A DNA stretch of 5,013 nucleotides from Candidatus Bathyarchaeota archaeon (GTDB lineage: Archaea; Thermoproteota; Bathyarchaeia; 40CM-2-53-6), in assembly GCA_005888695.1 (NCBI GenBank), contig VBBH01000282.1, forward strand, positions 1 to 5,013, given 5' to 3'. The translations under genes and the position numbers were made by a program. Below are positions 1 through 5,013 of the stretch, piece after piece. The notes under the pieces are model-generated. The model did not search any database. It was not told the DNA's origin and worked only from the letters and a program-made list of their open reading frames with translations. Every line of letters begins with the position of its first letter. Positions within the stretch are counted from its first letter, which is position 1.

Positions 1-712
1 GAGATTCTCCCGTCACTTCAACGTCATAGCCGGTTTTGGAGAGATACGAACAGGTTTCGCAAGCGCACCGGCCGATTGCTGATCGGATTGCGGGACAATG
101 GATCTCAACTGCTAGTAAGGGTCTCCACACACTAATTGTTTCAATTCCCCCCTTCAAAACCTGGAGCTCCAATCCCTCCACGTCGATCTTAACGAAGTCG
201 ACCCTTTCTAATTGGTTGTAATAGTCGTCCATTCTGCGAACAACTACCGGGATAACCTCATCATAACTCACTCCATAGTGGAGTGGGTTTAAGCTACCGT
301 GGCCTTCATGCTTGGGGTCTATGTGAATCGGTAGCATCCCCTCGGCTTCTGAAAGGGCTATTTGGTTTACAGTCACATTGTGGAACTTGTTTGCCGCAAC
401 ATTCATCCTGAGAATACTGCTTACTTGGGGATTTGGTTCAAAAGCAAGTACCTGTCGAAAGTTTCTTGCTAGTCGAAGGGTATAGGAGCCAATATTCGCC
501 CCAACGTCGATCGCAATATTACCTGAGATGAGACCTATTCTGTCGTGGAATTCGACTCCCCTCTGGATGGGTGACCTACCTTGTGGAGGAGACCCCTTTC
601 GTAGCCAGTAATATTGTAGCCCGTCAACATTGCCCCTCTTCAGAGGGACCAGTTTTTCAAGTGTCCGATTAGTAACCTTCTTCAACAACCAAATTGGCGT
701 TGTTGGTTTCAC
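1..712 (-). CDS. FkbM family SAM-dependent methyltransferase (3' end cut by window edge)
   Basis: Probable O-methyltransferase acting on a sugar hydroxyl of a glycan or glycolipid, using S-adenosylmethionine in the cytoplasm. The minus-strand frame stays open from position 712 to the window edge and gives 237 codons. Visible FkbM hallmarks are the SAM-binding motif I AIDVGANIGSYT at residues 67-78, FEPNP at 91-95 ending the second strand, and the family signature DFVKIDVEGLE...LKGG at about 172-189. The last residues, CETCSYLSKTGYDVEV, match the end of the Rossmann fold, so only a few tens of residues are probably missing. The start is GTG at 710-712: a TGA lies four codons upstream in frame, no ATG occurs before the fold, and a GAGGG Shine-Dalgarno sits 6 nt upstream. 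It follows the glycosyltransferase at 788-1954 on the same strand after 75 nt, so co-transcription is likely. Family assignment is firm; the substrate is unknown. Confidence 0.93.
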   Translation of the reverse strand, partial: MKPTTPIWLLKKVTNRTLEKLVPLKRGNVDGLQYYWLRKGSPPQGRSPIQRGVEFHDRIGLISGNIAIDVGANIGSYTLRLARNFRQVLAFEPNPQVSSILRMNVAANKFHNVTVNQIALSEAEGMLPIHIDPKHEGHGSLNPLHYGVSYDEVIPVVVRRMDDYYNQLERVDFVKIDVEGLELQVLKGGIETISVWRPLLAVEIHCPAIRSAIGRCACETCSYLSKTGYDVEVTGES

Positions 713-718
713 AGCGAA

Positions 719-723
719 CCCTC
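719..723 (-). promoter_or_regulatory. Shine-Dalgarno site for the FkbM gene
   Basis: On the minus strand GAGGG lies 6 nt before the GTG at 710-712 and supports that start over any downstream TTG. The rest of the 75-nt gap (713-787) shows no clear TATA-like box or hairpin, so the gene is more likely read from the upstream transcript than from its own promoter. Confidence 0.6.
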
Positions 724-787
724 AAGATAGTCCGCTCTTGAATGATCGTACACAAGAAAGAGATCTAAGATTGCGATCCCCACCCAG

Positions 788-1954
788 TCAAGTTGTCAGG
801 CCTTTGATAGCTTCCTCGAAGACCTTGGCAGAGAAAATGTCTGCTCTCTTTGAGATGTTGTAAATTTCCTCCGAGGACAAGTCGCCTTGCAAGATGGTTC
901 TGATTTGAATTGCTGCCTCATTCGCGTCACTGTAGAGATAGCCGACTCCCGAGGCCTCAATTACATCCGCCGCACCTACACGAGTTGGGGCAAGAGGGAT
1001 GCATCCAGCAGAAATAGCCTCGACAACGGAGATTACGATACCCGGTTCGCTCCCAGTGTAAAGGTACACCTTGCTCTCCTCCAGAAGATCAGGGCGAGTG
1101 CGAATCGGAGACTCCACGTACAGAACATTGCCAGGTAGACTCGCCAGGATCCGTCTTGAATAATCATGGTAGACGTTTTGTGATGCAGGAGTGCTTTTCC
1201 CCACCAAGTAGAATGTGTACTCAGGCAATTTCCTCGCCACGTCAAAGAAAAACTCCAGCCTCTTATCAGGGATCAGTCTAGCTATTTGGATTATCTGGTC
1301 TTTCTTCGGGAATTTGGGTTTGAAAGTAGTGCGACAAGGAGGGAAGAGGAGGGATGAGTTGGCATAGCCTTTCTCCCTCAAGGCCCGGAGGACACCTGTT
1401 CCCACAGCAAAGAACCAATGAGGTGGAGAGTGGCGTTTCTCCCAATACAACTCCCTGAGACTCTTTTCTAAAAGGTAGAGAGGTTGGTGGAAACTGCTAT
1501 CCGATCGGTACGGGGCTCTAGGATTAGCCTCTGGAGGATGGGCGTACAAGTCGATGATGTTGTAAACAAAGTGGAACACTCTACCTCTTCGAATGATAAA
1601 TGGTGATGATTGAGTATTGAACACAATTTCAACATTCGTGTTGCTGAGAATTGGCCATATCTTCTTGGCATAAGCGAGCCTTTGGATAGTGAGAAAACGT
1701 GAGGCAACTGGGGTGAACTGGGGGATAGCGAAGTGGGCACATTTCTCCATGATCTTCCCCATGCCATAGATTCGTTCAACCTCGGAGGGTTCAAAACTAT
1801 CCGAAGCAAGCGTCACGTCAAATCCTGCGTCTTGCAGGGATTTGCAAACATGAAGACACAGGAGTTCTCCGCCAGCATATTCTCCCATTACTGGATGAAT
1901 CACAAGGGCTTTTCTCGTGTCTTGTGATGAACTAATACTGTCAGGGTGAGGCAT
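788..1954 (-). CDS. GT4-like (Alg11-type) retaining glycosyltransferase
   Basis: Transfers a sugar from a nucleotide donor to a growing glycan on the cytoplasmic side; donor and acceptor are unknown. The 388-residue protein has the GT-B layout. The N-terminal domain starts with KALVIHP (15-21) and the donor-loop sequence YAGGE (26-30), and carries NTQSS (113-117) and HFVYNIIDLY (128-137). The C-terminal domain starts near IARLIPDKRLE (224-234) and holds RPDLLEESKVYLYT (287-300), EPGIVISVVEA (303-313) and AGCIPLAP (316-323). The two glutamates, E303 and E312, are spaced E-x8-E rather than the usual E-x7-E of GT4 enzymes. There is no signal peptide or membrane segment. The ATG at 1952-1954 is the only ATG, GTG or TTG before the core fold; AAGGA lies 11 nt upstream, rather far. 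The start overlaps the end of the broken paralog by 14 nt. It is about as long as expected and appears functional. Confidence 0.9.
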   Translation of the reverse strand: MPHPDSISSSQDTRKALVIHPVMGEYAGGELLCLHVCKSLQDAGFDVTLASDSFEPSEVERIYGMGKIMEKCAHFAIPQFTPVASRFLTIQRLAYAKKIWPILSNTNVEIVFNTQSSPFIIRRGRVFHFVYNIIDLYAHPPEANPRAPYRSDSSFHQPLYLLEKSLRELYWEKRHSPPHWFFAVGTGVLRALREKGYANSSLLFPPCRTTFKPKFPKKDQIIQIARLIPDKRLEFFFDVARKLPEYTFYLVGKSTPASQNVYHDYSRRILASLPGNVLYVESPIRTRPDLLEESKVYLYTGSEPGIVISVVEAISAGCIPLAPTRVGAADVIEASGVGYLYSDANEAAIQIRTILQGDLSSEEIYNISKRADIFSAKVFEEAIKGLTT

Positions 1955-2955
1955 GTTTTACGATTTCCTTGATCCTTTGTTCGAATTTGTCGGAACCGAA
2001 AATCTTCGCAGTGTTGGCTATTTCTTCTGGCGAAGCGGGATCTTCAAGAGCCTGTCTGACCTTGTTCACTGCATCATCAATGTCTGCATAGGTGTACCCT
2101 TTTCCGGCGGCGTGCACCAGTTCCGAGCCTCCTCCCCACACAGGGGTAACTGGAATGCAGCCTGCCCCTAGCGCTTGAGCTGCCGAAATGTTAATTCCTG
2201 GTTCTATACTTGTATAGAGATAGACTTTGCTTTCTTCCAGCAAATCTGGTCTGTGTCTTATTCGAGCTTCAACATAGTCCATATTCTCAGGTTTTTGGGA
2301 AAGGAGATTTGCAAAGTACTTTGGGTGCGTTAATCGTTCTGTTCTCGTATCCGCTCCAACTATTACGAAATCATACTCCCTCAGTCGGCTCGCAATCTGA
2401 ATGAAATCTTCTATTCTCTTATTCGGAAAGACCCTAGTTACTTGCACCACCCTTTTCTTTTTTCTCTTGGGTTCGAAGATTAAGTCGCATGGGGGAAAAA
2501 CCGCTGGCGTGTGAGGATAACCAAAGAGCTTGAGCTGGTATTCCAACAGGTATGAGAGCGGAATGAATGTCCTTTTCGCAATTGCTGGATTTGCGAGAGG
2601 AGTTAGTCTGCGTTTTACGAGGGCTTCATAAGGTAATCTTGCAGTGGAACTTAGGGCGTCGGTCCGGAATTGTCCAGAGGTATGTAGCGCGAAGAATTCG
2701 GCTAGGTCGTAGATCATGCTGAAGTTCGGAGCATTCCTAAGGAAGAGCGTCGGGGATTGTGAGAAGAAAGTGCCTGCACCTTGACAAAATCTCTCCCATC
2801 CCCAATCTCTCATCCACTTCCTTGGGGGAAAAATTGTCAGATGCAAGAATCACAGAGTAATTCACCTCTTGGAGGGCCTTGATCACGTGTAAACAGACTG
2901 TTTCTCCCCCTCCGTAGACAGTGAAGAGTGGGTGTATCACTAGCGCTTGTTTCAT
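1941..2955 (-). pseudogene. Broken GT4-like glycosyltransferase (internal deletion with frameshift)
   Basis: A paralog of the glycosyltransferase at 788-1954, now split into two frames. The first runs from ATG at 2953-2955 (MKQALVIHPLF, then YGGGE at residues 14-18) through LGMGEILSRCRHF and ends at TAG at 2737-2739. The second carries the rest without a stop down to TGA at 1941-1943: QSPTLFLRNAP, FPPCDLIFEPK, VTRVFPNKRIEDF, RPDLLEESKVYLYT, EPGINISAAQALGAGCIP. In both neighbouring paralogs about 38 residues lie between the C-x-H segment and the TQSS segment; here they are joined by 4 nt, implying loss of about 110 nt, not a multiple of three, near 2755-2772. The lost part covers helices and strands of the N-terminal domain. 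The second glutamate of the donor-site pair is glutamine. The open downstream frame suggests a recent event. An assembly error is the main alternative; translation of the second frame from an internal start is possible but would lack the N-terminal domain. Confidence 0.85.
1966..1970 (-). promoter_or_regulatory. Possible Shine-Dalgarno for the intact glycosyltransferase
   Basis: AAGGA on the minus strand lies 11 nt before the ATG at 1952-1954, inside the last codons of the broken paralog. The spacing is longer than ideal. The site matters because the lesion in the upstream gene would stop ribosomes hundreds of bases earlier, so this gene would have to initiate independently. Confidence 0.35.
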
Positions 2956-2962
2956 GTTTCAT
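2949..2962 (-). repeat. Tandem 7-bp repeat spanning the pseudogene start codon
   Basis: On the minus strand ATGAAAC occurs twice head to tail (2962-2956 and 2955-2949). Each copy begins with an ATG, but only the one at 2953-2955 is in frame with the ALVIHP opening. It looks like replication slippage. Confidence 0.7.
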
Positions 2963-2974
2963 GACACGGTCCTT

Positions 2975-2988
2975 TATTCCGTATTCCG
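2975..2988. repeat. Tandem 7-bp repeat upstream of the pseudogene
   Basis: TATTCCG occurs twice in a row on the plus strand (2975-2981 and 2982-2988), 20-33 nt upstream of the pseudogene start and within the 79-nt gap (2956-3034) after the methyltransferase. That gap has no strong terminator: no oligo-T run follows the methyltransferase stop, which fits read-through transcription. Confidence 0.6.
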
Positions 2989-3034
2989 AGCAAGTTAACG
3001 CACATTTCCTGCTTGGAGTTGTGGGTACTACCGG

Positions 3035-4285
3035 TTAGTTGGTAGACACTCCCGTGGTCACAACGCGGAATTCAGGCAAAGGTACTATGAACTTCCCCCC
3101 TGACTCTAAGTAACGGCTTTCGTCCCGTCTAATTTCTTCCAGAAAATGGTGCGGCAGTATCAGAAAGTAGTCCGGTTTGTCTTCTCGGGCTTCTTCCTTG
3201 GGAATTATTGGAATGAAAGTCCCGGCCGTTTTTCTCCCCCACTTTTCGGGATTGGCGTCCGTTGCCTTTTTGATTAGTGTATGGTCGAGTTCGCAATATT
3301 GGAGAATAGTGTTTCCCCTATTCGAGGCCCCATAAACATACACAGTTTTCCCACGCTCAACTTCTGCGGCTACAAAATCGTGTACTTGAGATTTGATCTT
3401 GACAATACGTGCCGCGAACTTCTCATATGTTTCGTGATGGTCTAATTCTAACCCTGCCTCATACTCGTCCATCCGCTTCACACTCGGTCCCACGGGATAC
3501 CGTCCCTTGTGGCAAATGTAGCTCCTGAAGCTGCCTCCGTTTACGTCATTAGTTTCCACTTCAAATACCTGAAGACCATGCCTCTCCAAGAGCCGACGCA
3601 TTGTCCCTAGAGAATAGTATTCCAAATGTTCGTGACCAATATTGTCAAAACCGTTCTTCTCTAACATAGTCGCTAGGTAGTTCTGTTGGACAACCCATAT
3701 GCCATCTGGAGCGAGGACTCGTGCCGCGTCGGCGACGAAAGTGTTGGGGTCGTCGAGGTCGTAGAACATTGCAACGCTTGTTATGATCCTAGCCTTCCTG
3801 TCACCAAATTTCTTTTGGTAGGTTCTCGCATTGAAGAACTCGTTGAAAATCCAGCTTGTCCCCTTGCTAGCTTCAGGGACAAGATTCTCGGCAGGTTCAA
3901 ATCCCACCAGGACAAGTCCGGGTGTATTGTATGAGCGAAGGAGAGTTCCGTCATTGCAACCGATATCAACTACAATTTCATCTGGTCTAGGATGCGCCAC
4001 CTCAGAGGCCTTTGCTGATAGCTCTGAAAGAGCGCGCCGCATAGTTGGGCTAATCCCAGATCTGTACCAATAGTGCTCGTAAAGGCTCGCTCTGGAAAAA
4101 GTGTGTCTCAACTGGATAAGCCCACAACTCTGGCATCTGACTAATTCCAACGGAGCTTTGGGGCTTTTTCCCTCAGCGGTAATGAAATCTGGCACATACT
4201 GTTCTCCTAGGGACAGGACGCGGTCTAGCCTAGGTGATTTGCACACTCTACAAGCCTTGATTGCGGTGACGTTCGGATCTGTCAA
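3035..4285 (-). CDS. Zinc-binding SAM-dependent sugar C-methyltransferase (TylC3/NovU/TcaB9-like)
   Basis: Likely adds a methyl group to a ring carbon of an NDP-4-keto-deoxysugar, giving a branched sugar for glycan assembly. All three parts of this family are present in 416 residues. The N-terminal zinc module has cysteines 12, 15, 51 and 54 (CRVC and CQSC). The Rossmann methyltransferase domain has VVDIGCNDGTLL at 105-116, FEPAEN at 129-134 and the active-site segment GHEHLEYYSL at 217-226. The C-terminal C-methyltransferase domain has VYVYGASNRGN at 315-325, KWGRKTAGTFIPIIP at 348-362 and ILPHH at 376-380. The start is TTG at 4283-4285. An in-frame TAA lies seven codons upstream, no ATG intervenes, and the next candidate (GTG, residue 14) would remove the first zinc cysteine. 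No Shine-Dalgarno precedes it. It is first in the minus-strand run, 79 nt before the broken glycosyltransferase. Family assignment is strong; the exact sugar and methylated carbon are unknown. Confidence 0.93.
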   Translation of the reverse strand: MTDPNVTAIKACRVCKSPRLDRVLSLGEQYVPDFITAEGKSPKAPLELVRCQSCGLIQLRHTFSRASLYEHYWYRSGISPTMRRALSELSAKASEVAHPRPDEIVVDIGCNDGTLLRSYNTPGLVLVGFEPAENLVPEASKGTSWIFNEFFNARTYQKKFGDRKARIITSVAMFYDLDDPNTFVADAARVLAPDGIWVVQQNYLATMLEKNGFDNIGHEHLEYYSLGTMRRLLERHGLQVFEVETNDVNGGSFRSYICHKGRYPVGPSVKRMDEYEAGLELDHHETYEKFAARIVKIKSQVHDFVAAEVERGKTVYVYGASNRGNTILQYCELDHTLIKKATDANPEKWGRKTAGTFIPIIPKEEAREDKPDYFLILPHHFLEEIRRDESRYLESGGKFIVPLPEFRVVTTGVSTN

Positions 4286-4314
4286 TTGCGATACGGGAGG
4301 GTTTTAGCTCTCTT

Positions 4315-4322
4315 GTATTTTT
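4315..4322 (-). promoter_or_regulatory. Candidate archaeal TATA box for the C-methyltransferase
   Basis: On the minus strand AAAAATAC, preceded by GGC, is centred about 33 nt upstream of the TTG start. An archaeal TATA box acts about 26 nt before transcription begins, so the message would have a very short leader, in keeping with the missing Shine-Dalgarno. The match to consensus is only fair. Confidence 0.35.
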
Positions 4323-4339
4323 GCCGTTCGTCGTGTAGT

Positions 4340-4365
4340 GATGATTATGATGAGCGGAAATCATC
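4340..4365. repeat. Inverted repeat in the divergent promoter region
   Basis: Perfect 7-bp arms GATGATT (4340-4346) and AATCATC (4359-4365) are separated by 12 nt. The dyad lies between the two divergent TATA-like elements, where a regulator could affect both directions. It could equally be chance; as RNA, two G-U pairs would extend it to 9 bp. Confidence 0.4.
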
Positions 4366-4382
4366 GTGTTCCCGTCCGAGTC

Positions 4383-4388
4383 TATAAG
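4383..4388 (+). promoter_or_regulatory. Candidate TATA box for the plus-strand glycosyltransferase
   Basis: TATAAG lies about 44 nt before the TTG start at 4429. Transcription starting some 26 nt downstream would leave a leader of roughly 18 nt. No clear BRE-like purine stretch precedes it. Confidence 0.35.
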
Positions 4389-4428
4389 AGGGCCTTGTCC
4401 TCCGTGACTGTTCCAAGTGGCCTAAAAA

Positions 4429-5013
4429 TTGCCCGGGAATCTAGGCGGGAAGGACAAGGAGGCCCTAGTCATTCATCCGAAACTCTCCGTTTACGGTGGA
4501 GCAGAGTACCTTTGTCTGTACGCATGCATGATTTTACAAAAGCTAGGTTACCACGTAGACCTCGTCTCGGACGATTATGATCCTGCACGAGTACAGGCTC
4601 TTTTCGGAATGGGGAATGTCCTATCTGAATGCACTCACATCTCTCTTCCGGTCACTAAGTCGAGAATCCTCAACAGGTTTCTGCCCTTGCAGAGACTTAT
4701 CTACACTTGGAAGTTGGCAAGGTTCGCTAATTCTCTGAATAAGATCGATGTTTCAATAGTGTTGAGTACTCAATCCTCGATTTTCGCATTCCCAGGTAAG
4801 AGACTGTACCATTTTGTCTATGAAGTCTCAGACTTGTTCTGCTACCCGATGCCCATTGCAAAAGGAGCTGTTTCCCGCGGTGGGAGGGCAAAACGAGCCT
4901 ATTTCGCCTTTCTAAGATTCGTCTACAATGCAAAAGCCGGCTCTCCATCTCCTCTCTGGTTCTTTGTCACCGGTCAGAGTGTACTGGAGAAGCTCCAGAG
5001 TATGGGTCACGAG
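4429..5013 (+). CDS. GT4-like glycosyltransferase, N-terminal part (3' end cut by window edge)
   Basis: Third paralog of the local glycosyltransferase set, read divergently from the others. The frame is open to the window edge for 195 codons and covers the N-terminal GT-B domain: EALVIHPKLSVYGGAE (11-26), with the donor loop; LFGMGNVLSECTH (58-70), matching GMGKIMEKCAH of the intact paralog; STQSSIF (113-119); HFVYEVSDLF (128-137); and SPSPLWFFVTG (172-182). The catalytic C-terminal domain lies outside the window, so function of the whole is inferred from the family. The start is TTG at 4429-4431: an in-frame TAA lies two codons upstream and there is no ATG, GTG or other TTG before the ALVIHP core. 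This gives about 10 extra residues (LPGNLGGKDK) compared with MKQALVIHP of the broken copy. No convincing Shine-Dalgarno is seen. Identity is firm; the start is less certain. Confidence 0.88.
   Translation, partial: MPGNLGGKDKEALVIHPKLSVYGGAEYLCLYACMILQKLGYHVDLVSDDYDPARVQALFGMGNVLSECTHISLPVTKSRILNRFLPLQRLIYTWKLARFANSLNKIDVSIVLSTQSSIFAFPGKRLYHFVYEVSDLFCYPMPIAKGAVSRGGRAKRAYFAFLRFVYNAKAGSPSPLWFFVTGQSVLEKLQSMGHE

Noticed and set aside
630..863. Plus-strand ORF of 77 codons across the FkbM and glycosyltransferase junction.
   Set aside because: It lies antisense to the ends of two well-supported genes, with no domain and no ribosome-binding site of note.
1941..2846. A separate glycosyltransferase gene starting at the ATG at 2846.
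   Set aside because: Its first 25-30 residues are an out-of-frame reading of the N-terminal segment encoded in the other frame, so this is the second half of one broken gene rather than a gene with its own start.
2990..3027. Possible hairpin terminator after the C-methyltransferase (CAAG/CTTG arms).
   Set aside because: Only about four base pairs can form and no oligo-T run follows, so a terminator is not supported.
3686..4073. Plus-strand ORFs antisense to the C-methyltransferase.
   Set aside because: The minus-strand gene has clear motifs along its whole length; these are out-of-frame shadows.
4338..4580. Plus-strand ORF of 80 codons starting with a Met-rich stretch in the divergent region.
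   Set aside because: It overlaps the first 150 nt of the glycosyltransferase in another frame, has an arginine-rich composition typical of a shadow frame, and matches no family I recognise.

Overview
The window looks like part of a surface-polysaccharide or protein-glycosylation cluster, probably from an archaeon. The archaeal call is an inference. It rests on Alg11-like GT4 glycosyltransferases opening with (K/Q/E)ALVIHP and a (Y)GGGE-type loop, frequent AGA/AGG arginine codons, GTG and TTG starts, TATA-like elements close to starts that lack Shine-Dalgarno sequences, and moderate GC. No rRNA, tRNA, CRISPR or transposase was seen, and no taxonomic marker gene is present.

Layout. Four genes lie on the minus strand and are transcribed from about 4285 down towards 1: a zinc-binding sugar C-methyltransferase (4285-3035); a GT4 glycosyltransferase broken by an out-of-frame internal deletion (2955-1941); an intact GT4 glycosyltransferase (1954-788) overlapping the broken one by 14 nt; and an FkbM-family methyltransferase (712 to the window edge, 3' end missing). 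A 143-nt divergent intergenic region (4286-4428) separates them from a third GT4 paralog on the plus strand (4429 to the window edge, 3' end missing). Every stretch is accounted for; the longest non-coding gap is that 143-nt region.

How the genes fit together. The C-methyltransferase would add a carbon-linked methyl group to a nucleotide-activated keto sugar. The glycosyltransferases would move activated sugars onto a growing glycan. The FkbM enzyme would O-methylate a sugar hydroxyl. The likely product is therefore a methylated, possibly branched-sugar glycan. No sugar-nucleotide synthesis, flippase, polymerase or oligosaccharyltransferase gene is in view, so the end product cannot be named.

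Most notable points: three related glycosyltransferases within 5 kb in two orientations; one of them broken by an apparent loss of about 110 nt while the rest of its frame stays open; a one-residue-longer spacing of the GT4 donor-site glutamate pair; and TTG starts on both sides of the divergent promoter region. I see no convincing evidence of an undescribed system; this is an accessory glycan locus showing gene duplication and decay.
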